Below, piece by piece: positions 1-7,874 of a stretch of 64,000 nt of DNA (position 1 is the stretch's first letter; each line of letters opens with the position of its first letter). The translations under genes and the position numbers were made by a program. The stretch is from Flavobacterium sp. CFS9 (GTDB lineage Bacteria > Bacteroidota > Bacteroidia > Flavobacteriales > Flavobacteriaceae). The stretch spans positions 1,922,001-1,986,000 of the forward strand of contig NZ_AP031573.1 in assembly GCF_041154745.1 (NCBI RefSeq), given 5' to 3'. The notes under the pieces were generated by a model. That model ran no database searches. It had not been told where the DNA came from and saw only the letters and a program-made list of their open reading frames with translations.

Positions 1-2
1 AC

Positions 3-1124
3 AATCCTACTACAGTTGCTTACGGAAAATTACAGTTTAAGAAATTATGGGGTAATCGGGTTTTAGAAGGCAACTGGAGATTAGCCGCTGTAAAATCAGC
101 CAATAATGCCGCATTGAATGATACTTTAAATAAAGATGCTGCAAATACGCTCAAAGATTCTATTGTTATTGAAAAATATACTACAGATTTCTACGAAAAA
201 CAACTTCCTCAAACACAAGCAGCAATTGATAGTATTGGTGTAGAACGTAATTTTGCGTACTACCAGTTAGGGCTTATTTACAAAGAAAAATTTAAGGAAT
301 ACAATCTGGCGAGCGACAAACTGGAGCAGTTATTAAAAAATAAGCCAGAAGAAAAATTGGTTTTGCCGGCGATGTATAACTTGTATAAAATATATCAAAT
401 TACAAATCCTGCCCGTGCCGAAAGAATAAAATCAGATATAACAAACAATTATCCAACTTCAAGATACGCTCAAATTTTAAACAATACCAATGCGGGCGAT
501 TTAGCATCACCGGATAAGGAGTACCAAAAATGGTACAAATTGTTTCAGGAAGAGCAGTTTGATACCGTTTTAGATAATATTGACAATCTGATCAATCAAT
601 ATTCAGGAGATGAAATTGTTTCTAAGTATGAATTGTTAAAGGCCAATACTTTAGGAAAAGTAAATGGTCTGGCCGCCTACAAAAAAGGCTTAGAAACAGT
701 TGCCGATAATTATCCGAACAGTGATGAAGGGAAAAATGCGCGTGAGATTTTAGAAAAGCAAATACCGGCTCTAGAAAAACTTGATTTTACGTCAGTTGAC
801 AGTAAAAACTGGAAAATTATATATGTAGTGGCTAATAACGACACTAAAACCCGTAAGAAGATTGAAGAAGCGATCAGAGTCTTTTTGTTAGTAGAGAACT
901 ATGAGAGATTGACAACTTCTTTTGATAAATACAATAGAACCGAAAGCTTTGTGGTGATTCACGGTTTAAAATCAGAGGCATACGCCAGAGATATATCAGG
1001 AGTTTTCAGAGATGATAAAAAGTATAAAATATCAGATCCTGCAATTATCATATCGAGTGATAATTACAAGCTGGTTCAAATTAAGAAAAATCTCGAAACA
1101 TACGTAGCCCCCAAAACACCATAA
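3..1124 (+). CDS. sprE: SprE/PorW-like T9SS and gliding lipoprotein, C-terminal part
   Basis: The frame is open from the first bases of the window, so the gene begins upstream and only about 373 C-terminal residues are visible; the lipoprotein signal is not seen. The visible part is rich in paired helices of tetratricopeptide type (for example around AYYQLGLIYKEKFKEYNLA) followed by a mixed alpha/beta tail. SprE (PorW) is a periplasmic, outer-membrane-attached TPR lipoprotein needed for type IX secretion and gliding in Flavobacterium. I base the name on the TPR pattern and on the order sprE, bactofilin, atp operon that I recall for F. johnsoniae; this is recognition, not a search result. The stop lies 2 bp before the bactofilin start, so the two are probably co-transcribed. 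Confidence 0.72.
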   Translation, partial: NPTTVAYGKLQFKKLWGNRVLEGNWRLAAVKSANNAALNDTLNKDAANTLKDSIVIEKYTTDFYEKQLPQTQAAIDSIGVERNFAYYQLGLIYKEKFKEYNLASDKLEQLLKNKPEEKLVLPAMYNLYKIYQITNPARAERIKSDITNNYPTSRYAQILNNTNAGDLASPDKEYQKWYKLFQEEQFDTVLDNIDNLINQYSGDEIVSKYELLKANTLGKVNGLAAYKKGLETVADNYPNSDEGKNAREILEKQIPALEKLDFTSVDSKNWKIIYVVANNDTKTRKKIEEAIRVFLLVENYERLTTSFDKYNRTESFVVIHGLKSEAYARDISGVFRDDKKYKISDPAIIISSDNYKLVQIKKNLETYVAPKTP

Positions 1125-1126
1125 TC

Positions 1127-1555
1127 ATGTTTGATAAAGTAAAAAAAAACGGAACAGAACTTTTAGGAAAAACAAATAGAATAGTTGAAGGAACCTCTAT
1201 TGTAGGAGACATCGTTGCTAAAGACGATTTTAGACTGGACGGAGAATTGATAGGAAATTTTACTTCACAAGGTAAATTGGTTATTGGAGCCTCCGGCGTT
1301 GTTAAAGGTGAAATTGTTTGTAATAATGCCGATATTGAAGGAGTATTTCAGGGAAAAATTAAAGTTTTAGAAGTCCTTAATATAAAAGCATCGGCACAGA
1401 TTCATGGAGAAGTTGCCATAGGAAAACTGTCTATAGAACCAGGTGCAAATTTTACCGCTACCTGTACCATGTTAACTCATACTAAAGATGTAACCCTAAA
1501 AGATGGAAAAGGAACCGAACAAAAACAAAAGGAACAAGTGGCTTCCGCTCATTAA
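1127..1555 (+). CDS. bactofilin (polymer-forming cytoskeletal protein)
   Basis: 142 residues. Residues about 18-115 are a run of short beta strands with regularly spaced Gly, Val and Ile (for example GELIGNFTSQGKLVIGASG), the right-handed beta-helix of the bactofilin (DUF583) family, flanked by short polar tails. Bactofilins self-assemble into nucleotide-free filaments at the membrane and scaffold cell-wall or polar proteins. It follows the sprE-like gene by 2 bp, and its last 53 bp overlap the start of the atpZ/atpI-like gene in another frame, so it belongs to the same transcription unit. The family call is firm; the specific role here is unknown. Confidence 0.9.
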   Translation: MFDKVKKNGTELLGKTNRIVEGTSIVGDIVAKDDFRLDGELIGNFTSQGKLVIGASGVVKGEIVCNNADIEGVFQGKIKVLEVLNIKASAQIHGEVAIGKLSIEPGANFTATCTMLTHTKDVTLKDGKGTEQKQKEQVASAH

Positions 1556-1730
1556 TATTCCCGTCCAAATGGGGATTATTATTTTTTTATTCTCCTATTT
1601 TGGTACCTGGCTGGATGAAAATCACCCCAGTCCAAAATTAGATTACAACACCATTTTTGTCATGATTGGAGTTGGACTGGCTTTGTATAATGTAATTCGT
1701 CAGGTTAACGAAATCAATAAAACAAAGTAA
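1503..1730 (+). CDS. AtpZ/AtpI family F0F1 ATP synthase assembly protein
   Basis: 75 residues with a basic N-terminus and two predicted transmembrane helices (about 20-36 and 50-66), carrying the WLDE motif typical of AtpZ/AtpI proteins at the head of ATP synthase operons, where they help c-ring assembly or ion supply. The ATG at 1503 lies inside the bactofilin gene (53 bp overlap). The next ATG (1569) would remove part of the conserved first helix, so I keep the overlapping start. Position just upstream of the atp genes supports the call. Confidence 0.8.
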   Translation: MEKEPNKNKRNKWLPLINIPVQMGIIIFLFSYFGTWLDENHPSPKLDYNTIFVMIGVGLALYNVIRQVNEINKTK

Positions 1731-1786
1731 ATCATCTTTTAAACAGCTTGAAATAAATATTGCATCTTTGCAAAAAAATATTTCAA

Positions 1787-2179
1787 ATGCTTTTAAAAAA
1801 TTACAAACCCATTTTATATTTATTCTTTTTTGCTTTGGCGGCTTATGTCTTGCACAAAGCACTTTTTTCAGTTTTAGAAATTAATGCCGAAAACTTTTAT
1901 TACAGTACAGCCTTTTTGTATTTGATTTTTTTCGGACTGTCGGCATTTTTATACCTTATATTAGTAGTAGTAAAAAAGAAGAATTTTGAAATTGTCGGAA
2001 TGGCTTTCCTTTTCGGGACTGCCAGTCAAATGTTATTGGCTTATTTAATTTTAAGACCGATTCTGGAAAATAAAACGGGCGAAGTGATGGTTGAAAAAAT
2101 CAATTTTTTTATAACATTTATTTTGTTTTTGTTATTTCAGACGCTTTTAACTGTCCGATTATTAAATGAAAAGCATTAA
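1787..2179 (+). CDS. small four-helix membrane protein in the atp operon
   Basis: 130 residues with four hydrophobic segments (about 7-28, 37-62, 69-90 and 100-122), so an integral inner-membrane protein. I do not recognise a named family. It sits between the AtpZ-like gene and atpB, where flavobacteria keep an uncharacterised membrane protein, so a role in ATP synthase assembly is plausible but only inferred from position. The frame is open from a TTG at 1760, but a near-consensus -7 element (CAtcTTTG, 1763-1770) overlaps that codon, so the ATG at 1787 is the better start. Confidence 0.7.
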   Translation: MLLKNYKPILYLFFFALAAYVLHKALFSVLEINAENFYYSTAFLYLIFFGLSAFLYLILVVVKKKNFEIVGMAFLFGTASQMLLAYLILRPILENKTGEVMVEKINFFITFILFLLFQTLLTVRLLNEKH

Positions 2180-2227
2180 AATGGGGATTATGCAAAAGAA
2201 GGTTCAAAAATAATTTTTCATATCCTT

Positions 2228-2255
2228 TTGAATATTAATAAAAAATGTACCTTTG
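2228..2255 (+). promoter_or_regulatory. promoter of the ATP synthase operon (atpB)
   Basis: TTG at 2228-2230, a 17 bp spacer, then TACCTTTG at 2248-2255, an exact match to the Bacteroidetes sigma-ABfr consensus (TTG, N17-23, TAnnTTTG). It lies 42 bp upstream of the atpB ATG, giving a short leader. Confidence 0.8.
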
Positions 2256-2297
2256 CACCAAATTTTAGAAACGTAAAAAATAAGATTTTTAACAGAT

Positions 2298-3476
2298 ATG
2301 GTGATTTCAAACAAACCGCTCAAATTTATTCTTGCAGCTTTAGTAGCTTGTTCTCCAGTAATGAGTTTTGCAAATTCAGAGAATGACTCAACGCATGTAC
2401 ATGCCGAAGCCGCTCATGAAGAAAAAGTAATTTCACATAACGCGCCGTCAGAAGAAGAGCATGCAGCTCTTGATCCAAAAGCAAAAGTGGACGCTTTTAT
2501 TGATCATCACTTACAAGATTCTCATGATTTTGTTTTCTTCTCAGATGAAAAAGAAAATAAACATTACGGTTTTCCATTACCTGTAATTCTTATTGACGGA
2601 GGTTTGAAAATTTTCTCTTCTTCAAAATTACACCACGGTGAAGCAGTTGCTGAAGTTGACGGAAACTTCTACAAATTAGTTCACGGTAAAATTTACAAAA
2701 CAGATGCTGCCGGAACTATTACTTATAATGACCACGGACATCCTGAAAACGAAAAACCATTAGATTTTTCGATTACAAAAAATGTAGTGTCAATGCTTTT
2801 TGTTTCGGTATTATTATTTTTAATGTTTACCGGATTAGCGAAGTCCTATAAAAAAGGACCAATCCCAACTGGTTTTGGAAGAATATTAGAACCGCTTATT
2901 ATTTTCATCAGAGATGAGATCGCTGTTCCAAATATTGGAGAGAAAAAATACAGAAAATTTATGGGTTACCTTTTAACGGTGTTTTTCTTTGTGTGGTTGT
3001 TAAACTTATTAGGTATGACTCCACTTGGAATTAACGTTACAGGAAATATTGCCATCACAGTTTGTTTAGCTGCGTTTACTTTTATCATTACTCAGTTCAG
3101 TGCGAACAAAGATTATTGGGGACACATTTTCTGGATGCCGGGAGTACCAGTTCCGATGAAAATTATTTTAGCTCCGATCGAAGTTTTAGGAACATTAACA
3201 AAACCATTTGCATTATTAATTCGTTTGTATGCAAATATTACTGCAGGTCACGTAGTAATTATGAGTTTGATCGCGATGATTTTCGTAGGTAAAAATTTAG
3301 CAGCAGATTTGCCAATCTCTCTGGGGCTAACATTATTTATTTCGGTAATTGAAGTTTTAGTTGCATTTTTGCAAGCGTTCATTTTCACAATGTTATCTTC
3401 ATTATTTATAGGTATGGCTGTTCAGGATCACCACCATGATCACGAACACGGTCACGAAGAGAATGTTATTATTTAA
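2298..3476 (+). CDS. atpB: F0F1 ATP synthase subunit a
   Basis: 392 residues. Subunit a forms the proton half-channels of F0 next to the c-ring. The C-terminal half (about 160-375) holds the expected membrane helices, and the essential arginine is R309 in the motif LIRLYAN. The N-terminus begins with a signal peptide (about 1-25) and a His- and Glu-rich periplasmic region to about residue 150, and the C-terminus ends in a His/Asp cluster (HHHDHEHGHEE). This N-terminal extension makes it much longer than the about 270 residues of E. coli AtpB; long forms are common in Bacteroidetes. It is first in the atpB-E-F-H-A-G run and has its own promoter. Confidence 0.97.
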   Translation: MVISNKPLKFILAALVACSPVMSFANSENDSTHVHAEAAHEEKVISHNAPSEEEHAALDPKAKVDAFIDHHLQDSHDFVFFSDEKENKHYGFPLPVILIDGGLKIFSSSKLHHGEAVAEVDGNFYKLVHGKIYKTDAAGTITYNDHGHPENEKPLDFSITKNVVSMLFVSVLLFLMFTGLAKSYKKGPIPTGFGRILEPLIIFIRDEIAVPNIGEKKYRKFMGYLLTVFFFVWLLNLLGMTPLGINVTGNIAITVCLAAFTFIITQFSANKDYWGHIFWMPGVPVPMKIILAPIEVLGTLTKPFALLIRLYANITAGHVVIMSLIAMIFVGKNLAADLPISLGLTLFISVIEVLVAFLQAFIFTMLSSLFIGMAVQDHHHDHEHGHEENVII

Positions 3477-3509
3477 TTTAGAAGTTTAATTTTATATATA
3501 TAAATACTT

Positions 3510-3707
3510 ATGGGAACAATTCCAACTTTAGTAGGTGCAGGTTTAGTAGTAATCGGTGCAGGTTTAGGTTTAGGTAAAATCGGTGGATCTGCTATGGACG
3601 CGATTGCTCGTCAACCAGAAGCTGCTGGTAAAATTCAAACTGCGATGATTATTATCGCGGCTTTATTAGAAGGTTTAGCGTTTGCTGCTTTAATCTTAGG
3701 AAAATAA
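3510..3707 (+). CDS. atpE: F0F1 ATP synthase subunit c
   Basis: 65 residues forming a helical hairpin: a Gly/Ala-rich first helix (about 5-28), the conserved polar loop RQPE (34-37), and a second helix with the ion-binding carboxylate Glu54 in ALLEGLAF. Ten or so copies form the rotating c-ring. It lies 33 bp after atpB and is followed by a strong hairpin (3722-3754) that may raise its expression above its neighbours. I see no clear set of sodium-binding side chains, so proton coupling is the default reading. Confidence 0.97.
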   Translation: MGTIPTLVGAGLVVIGAGLGLGKIGGSAMDAIARQPEAAGKIQTAMIIIAALLEGLAFAALILGK

Positions 3708-3721
3708 TAAAGAAAGAAATG

Positions 3722-3754
3722 ACAACATCTTTAACGGTTGGTTAAAGGTGTTGT
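3722..3754 (+). terminator. hairpin between atpE and atpF, possible partial terminator or mRNA stabiliser
   Basis: ACAACATCTTTAAC (3722-3735) pairs with GTTAAAGGTGTTGT (3741-3754) over 14 bp with a single G-U pair and a 5-base loop, followed by a T-rich stretch (ttactttt). The placement directly after the c-subunit gene suggests a partial terminator or a 3' stabiliser giving extra atpE transcript. The structure is seen; the function is inferred. Confidence 0.7.
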
Positions 3755-3796
3755 TACTTTTAAAAAAAGAAATTAAATATTTAATATAGTTATAAA

Positions 3797-4297
3797 ATGG
3801 ATAAGTTAATTAATGATTTTTCATTCGGTCTATTCTTTTGGCAAGCACTAATCTTGTTGGTATTGATTTTACTTTTAGTAAAGTTTGCCTGGAAACCAAT
3901 TATGGAATCTATTACAGCAAGAGAAGAAGGTATTAAAGATGCATTACTTTCTGCAGAAAATGCAAAGAGAGAAATGGAAAACTTACAAGCTGACAATCAA
4001 AGAATTTTGAATGAAGCTCGTGCAGAGCGTGACGCGATGCTAAAAGAAGCTCGTGAAATGAAAGAGAAAATGATTGCTGATTCTAAAAACGAAGCACAAG
4101 AAGCAGGTCAGAAAATGATCGAGCAGGCTAAAGCTGCTATCGAAAGTGAAAAGAATGCTGCTATGGCTGAATTGAAATCACAAGTTTCAACTTTATCATT
4201 AAGCATCGCTGAAAAATTATTGAAAGAAGAATTATCTAACAAAGAATCTCAAACTAAATTAGTAGAGAAAATGTTAGGTGACGTAAAGCTAAACTAA
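3797..4297 (+). CDS. atpF: F0F1 ATP synthase subunit b
   Basis: 166 residues. One N-terminal membrane helix (about 9-30, rich in Leu and Val) is followed by a long charged coiled coil (about 40-140) with the Ala/Glu/Lys pattern of the peripheral stalk. Subunit b dimerises and holds F1 still against the rotating c-ring. Its stop is 4 bp before atpH. Length and layout are normal for the family. Confidence 0.96.
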   Translation: MDKLINDFSFGLFFWQALILLVLILLLVKFAWKPIMESITAREEGIKDALLSAENAKREMENLQADNQRILNEARAERDAMLKEAREMKEKMIADSKNEAQEAGQKMIEQAKAAIESEKNAAMAELKSQVSTLSLSIAEKLLKEELSNKESQTKLVEKMLGDVKLN

Positions 4298-4301
4298 GAT
4301 T

Positions 4302-4835
4302 ATGGCAAGTACAAGAGCAGCAATTCGTTATGCAAAAGCAATTCTGGACTTAGCAAACTCTAAAGGTGTTGCCGAAGCTGTCAATAACGATATGAAGTCA
4401 ATTGCTGTGGCAATTGAAAGTAATGAAGAATTAAGTGCCTTTATTCAAAACCCAACTACAAAAGTTGAAGTGAAAGAAAGTGCTCTTTTAGAAGTTTTCG
4501 CAGATGTAAATGGTGTAACTAAAGGGTTATTTCATTTATTGTTTGAAAACAAAAGATTTGAAATTCTGGAAGCTATTGCTTTAGAATACAAAAAAATATT
4601 TGACGAAGGTAATGGTGTTGAAGTAGCAAAAGTTACAACAGCAATCCCAATGGATGCCGCTTTAGAAGCTAAAGTTTTGGCAAAAGTGGCTACTTTATCG
4701 GATAAAAAAATAACAATTGAAAATACAGTAGACCCATCTATCATTGGAGGGTTTATTTTAAGAATAGGTGATCAACAATACAATGCTTCTGTTGCAAACA
4801 GATTGCAGGTATTAAAAAGAGAGTTAAGTAATTAG
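4302..4835 (+). CDS. atpH: F0F1 ATP synthase subunit delta
   Basis: 177 residues. The N-terminal helical bundle (about 1-105) starts with the typical RYAKAILDLA stretch, and the C-terminal part ends in the conserved IIGGFILRIGDQQYNASVANRL region. The delta subunit caps F1 and ties it to the b-subunit stalk. It follows atpF by 4 bp and precedes atpA by 38 bp. Confidence 0.96.
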   Translation: MASTRAAIRYAKAILDLANSKGVAEAVNNDMKSIAVAIESNEELSAFIQNPTTKVEVKESALLEVFADVNGVTKGLFHLLFENKRFEILEAIALEYKKIFDEGNGVEVAKVTTAIPMDAALEAKVLAKVATLSDKKITIENTVDPSIIGGFILRIGDQQYNASVANRLQVLKRELSN

Positions 4836-4873
4836 TTTTATTACACATAAAAGTGTCTAAATTATAAATTAAG

Positions 4874-6451
4874 ATGGCGGAAATCAAACCTGCTGAAATT
4901 TCAGCAATATTAAGAAAGCAAGTAGAAGGTTTTGAATCTGGTGCTACGCTAGAGGAAGTAGGAACAGTACTTCAAGTTGGAGACGGTATTGCTCGTATTT
5001 ACGGGCTATCGAATGTACAATATGGTGAGTTAGTTGAATTTGACAACGGACTTGAAGCTATTGTATTGAACCTTGAAGAAGACAACGTTGGTGTGGTACT
5101 TTTAGGACCATCAACTGGAATCAAAGAAGGATCAACAGCAAAAAGAACACAACGTATTGCTTCTCTTAAAGTAGGTGAGCAAATGGTAGGACGTGTAGTA
5201 AACACTCTTGGTTTTCCAATTGACGGAAAAGGACCAATTGGAGGAGACTTATATGAAATGCCGTTAGAAAGAAAAGCACCTGGTGTTATCTTCCGTCAGC
5301 CGGTAACGGAGCCATTACAAACTGGAGTAAAAGCAGTTGATGCTATGATCCCGGTAGGTCGTGGACAACGTGAGCTTGTAATTGGTGACCGTCAAACAGG
5401 TAAATCAACTGTTTGTATCGATACCATCTTAAATCAAAAAGAATTTTATGATGCAGGAAAACCTGTATTCTGTATATATGTTGCAATTGGACAAAAAGCT
5501 TCAACTGTAGCAGGAATTGCTAAAATGTTAGAAGAAAAAGGTGCAATGGCTTATACCGTTATTGTTGCAGCTAATGCTTCTGATCCAGCTCCAATGCAAG
5601 TTTATGCTCCTTTCGCAGGTGCTGCAATTGGAGAATATTTTAGAGATTCAGGTCGTCCGGCTTTAATTGTTTATGACGATTTATCTAAACAAGCTGTTGC
5701 TTACCGTGAGGTTTCTCTTTTATTAAGAAGACCACCGGGACGTGAGGCTTACCCTGGAGACGTTTTCTACTTACACTCTCGTTTATTAGAGCGTGCTTGT
5801 AAAGTAATTGCTGATGATGGAATTGCTAAAAACATGAACGATTTACCAGATTCTATCAAGTCTATCGTAAAAGGTGGTGGTTCGTTAACTGCATTACCAA
5901 TTATCGAAACACAGGCTGGTGACGTTTCTGCTTATATCCCAACAAACGTAATTTCGATTACAGATGGTCAGATCTTCCTTGATGGAGATTTGTTCAACTC
6001 TGGAGTTCGTCCTGCGATTAACGTAGGTATCTCTGTATCTCGTGTTGGAGGTAATGCTCAGATTAAATCAATGAAAAAAGTTTCAGGAACTTTAAAATTA
6101 GATCAGGCTCAATTCCGTGAATTAGAAGCTTTCGCTAAATTTGGTTCTGATCTTGATTCAGTTACTTTAAACGTAATTGAAAAAGGAAAAAGAAACGTTG
6201 AAATCTTGAAACAAGGTTTAAATGATCCTTATCCTGTTGAAAATCAAGTAGCTATTATCTATGCAGGTTCTAAAAACTTATTAAGAAACGTTCCTGTAAA
6301 TAAAGTAAAAGAATTTGAAGCTGATTTCTTAGCTTACTTAAACAGCAAACATAAAGATACGCTTAACGCGTTAAAAGCTGGTAAGTTAGATGACAACATT
6401 ACTGATGTTATCGAAAAAGCAGCAAAAGAAATTTCAGCAAAATATAACTAA
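4874..6451 (+). CDS. atpA: F0F1 ATP synthase subunit alpha
   Basis: 525 residues. The Walker A loop GDRQTGKST is at 171-179, and the alpha signature region with [10 protein letters not shown] follows in the central nucleotide-binding domain, with the helical C-terminal domain after it. The alpha subunits carry the non-catalytic nucleotide sites of the alpha3-beta3 ring. A 35-residue loop near 200-235 is typical of many bacterial alphas. The gene is intact and codon use looks highly biased, as expected for high expression. Confidence 0.98.
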   Translation: MAEIKPAEISAILRKQVEGFESGATLEEVGTVLQVGDGIARIYGLSNVQYGELVEFDNGLEAIVLNLEEDNVGVVLLGPSTGIKEGSTAKRTQRIASLKVGEQMVGRVVNTLGFPIDGKGPIGGDLYEMPLERKAPGVIFRQPVTEPLQTGVKAVDAMIPVGRGQRELVIGDRQTGKSTVCIDTILNQKEFYDAGKPVFCIYVAIGQKASTVAGIAKMLEEKGAMAYTVIVAANASDPAPMQVYAPFAGAAIGEYFRDSGRPALIVYDDLSKQAVAYREVSLLLRRPPGREAYPGDVFYLHSRLLERACKVIADDGIAKNMNDLPDSIKSIVKGGGSLTALPIIETQAGDVSAYIPTNVISITDGQIFLDGDLFNSGVRPAINVGISVSRVGGNAQIKSMKKVSGTLKLDQAQFRELEAFAKFGSDLDSVTLNVIEKGKRNVEILKQGLNDPYPVENQVAIIYAGSKNLLRNVPVNKVKEFEADFLAYLNSKHKDTLNALKAGKLDDNITDVIEKAAKEISAKYN

Positions 6452-6453
6452 TA

Positions 6454-6525
6454 TTTAGTTTATAGTTTTTAGTTTATTGTTTGTGGTTTGTCCCAACAAT
6501 AAACTAAAAACAACAAACAATAAAC
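6454..6525 (+). repeat. overlapping inverted repeats between atpA and atpG
   Basis: GTTTTTAGTTTATTGTT (6465-6481) is perfectly complementary to 6495-6511 (17 bp, 13-base loop). A second pairing, 6472-6484 with 6513-6525 (13 bp), uses the same left arm, and a third possible left arm TTTAGTTTAT (6454-6463) repeats part of it. The pairings exclude each other. Such words recur in Flavobacterium spacers, so this may be an intergenic repeat rather than a switch. Confidence 0.75.
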
Positions 6526-6534
6526 ATAAAATTA

Positions 6535-7395
6535 ATGGCAAATTTAAAGGAAATCCGTAATAGAATTACTTCCGTTTCATCGACGATGCAGATTACATCG
6601 GCTATGAAAATGGTTTCTGCTGCAAAGCTTAAGAAAGCACAAGATGCAATCACTGCGATGCGCCCTTATGCCGAGAAATTAACGGAGTTGTTGCAAAATC
6701 TTTCCGCTACACTTGATGGTGAAGTTGGAGGAGATTACACTACTCAACGTGAAGTAAAAAAAGTATTGCTTGTAGCCATAACTTCAAACAGAGGTTTATG
6801 TGGTGCATTCAATTCTAACGTAATTAAAGAGGTTAAGAATCGTACCGAATTTTACGCAGGAAAACAAGTTGACGTTTTTGCTATTGGTAAAAAAGGAAAT
6901 GATGTTTTAAGCAAAACGCATAAAGTACACGGTCATCATAATGCAATTTTTGATCATTTAACTTTTGAAAATGTTGCCGGAATTGCTGATAACTTAACAG
7001 AGAAATTCCTTACTGGAGAGTACGACAGAATCGAATTGATCTACAATCAGTTTAAAAATGCTGCAACTCAAATTGTTCAGACAGAACAGTTTTTACCATT
7101 AGCACCAATTAAATCTGATGCTGCAGTTTCTACAGGAGATTACATTTTTGAACCTTCAAAAGAAGAAATCGTGTTGACTTTGATTCCTAAATCATTGAAA
7201 ACACAATTATATAAAGGAATCCGCGATTCATTTGCTTCAGAACACGGAGCACGTATGACAGCAATGCACAAAGCAACTGACAACGCAACTGAATTAAGAA
7301 ACCAATTGAAATTGACGTACAACAAAGCGCGTCAGGCTGCTATTACTAACGAGATTTTAGAAATCGTTGGTGGAGCGGAAGCTTTGAATGGATAA
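6535..7395 (+). CDS. atpG: F0F1 ATP synthase subunit gamma
   Basis: 286 residues. The N-terminal coiled coil begins MANLKEIRNRITSVSSTMQI, the central Rossmann-like part has TSNRGLCGAFNSNV (about 84-97), and the C-terminal coiled coil ends near NEILEIVGGAEAL. Gamma is the central rotor shaft linking the c-ring to alpha3-beta3. It is the last atp gene here and is followed by a clear terminator; atpD and atpC do not follow. Confidence 0.97.
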   Translation: MANLKEIRNRITSVSSTMQITSAMKMVSAAKLKKAQDAITAMRPYAEKLTELLQNLSATLDGEVGGDYTTQREVKKVLLVAITSNRGLCGAFNSNVIKEVKNRTEFYAGKQVDVFAIGKKGNDVLSKTHKVHGHHNAIFDHLTFENVAGIADNLTEKFLTGEYDRIELIYNQFKNAATQIVQTEQFLPLAPIKSDAAVSTGDYIFEPSKEEIVLTLIPKSLKTQLYKGIRDSFASEHGARMTAMHKATDNATELRNQLKLTYNKARQAAITNEILEIVGGAEALNG

Positions 7396-7423
7396 GAACA
7401 TTTCAGTATAAGAAAAAGCAAAA

Positions 7424-7455
7424 GAGCCGGCATATCAATGTCGGCTCCTTTTTTA
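7424..7455 (+). terminator. terminator of the atp operon
   Basis: GAGCCGGCAT (7424-7433) pairs with ATGTCGGCTC (7438-7447) with one G-U pair and a 4-base loop, followed by cTTTTTTT. It lies about 30 bp after atpG. Confidence 0.92.
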
Positions 7456-7486
7456 TATATAGGGTTGTTGTTTTTTGAAATGAAGC

Positions 7487-7543
7487 TTATAAAATGGTGA
7501 TTCTCAATTTAGTCAAAAAAAGAGAATCAATACCATTTTATAA
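7487..7543. repeat. long imperfect hairpin downstream of the atp operon
   Basis: TTATAAAATGGTGATTCTC (7487-7505) pairs with 7522-7543 (GAGAATC, a 3-base bulge, then ACCATTTTATAA). The spacer is AT-rich. The gap 7456-7874 has no credible gene; it holds this hairpin and the two-copy repeat that follows. Confidence 0.75.
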
Positions 7544-7552
7544 ATCACCAAG

Positions 7553-7706
7553 TGCTTTGTCTTTTGTGGGAACAAACTAGCTTTATTAGTCCCAATGCTC
7601 TGTTTTTTTGAGGGTTACATTTCAGCAGAATCAGTCCCGTTGCTTTGTCTTTTATAGGAACAAACTAGCTTTATTTGTCCTCATGCTTTGCTTTTTTTGA
7701 AGGGTT
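7553..7706. repeat. two degenerate direct repeats of about 65 bp
   Basis: Copy 1 (7553-7616) and copy 2 (7641-7706) share TGCTTTGTCTTTT, then GGAACAAACTAGCTTTATT, then TGCT and a T-run ending in AGGGTT, with scattered mismatches and a period of about 88 bp. Two copies only, with no spacers of CRISPR type. Origin unknown; they look like a remnant of a local duplication. Confidence 0.75.
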
Positions 7707-7847
7707 GTATTCTAGCTTTTCTCATTCCCTTTGTTACAAAGTTAGCATAGAAGCTATTTTTTCGCTTACAGAATTTTCGAACTTTATTACAGCTTTTACA
7801 TGTGGCTTTGCAGCTGAATTTTGTGAGGAGCAATGGAAAAAATTGAG

Positions 7848-7855
7848 TATTTTTG
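7848..7855 (+). promoter_or_regulatory. promoter -7 element upstream of the GNAT gene
   Basis: TATTTTTG at 7848-7855 matches TAnnTTTG and lies 19 bp before the ATG. The nearest TTG (7821-7823) is 24 bp away, just outside the usual spacing. Confidence 0.5.
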
Positions 7856-7874
7856 AAATCTATTTTTTTAAACA

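Noticed and set aside
7553..7706. CRISPR array
   Set aside because: Only two degenerate copies of about 65 bp with one 24 bp gap; no regular spacers and no cas genes.
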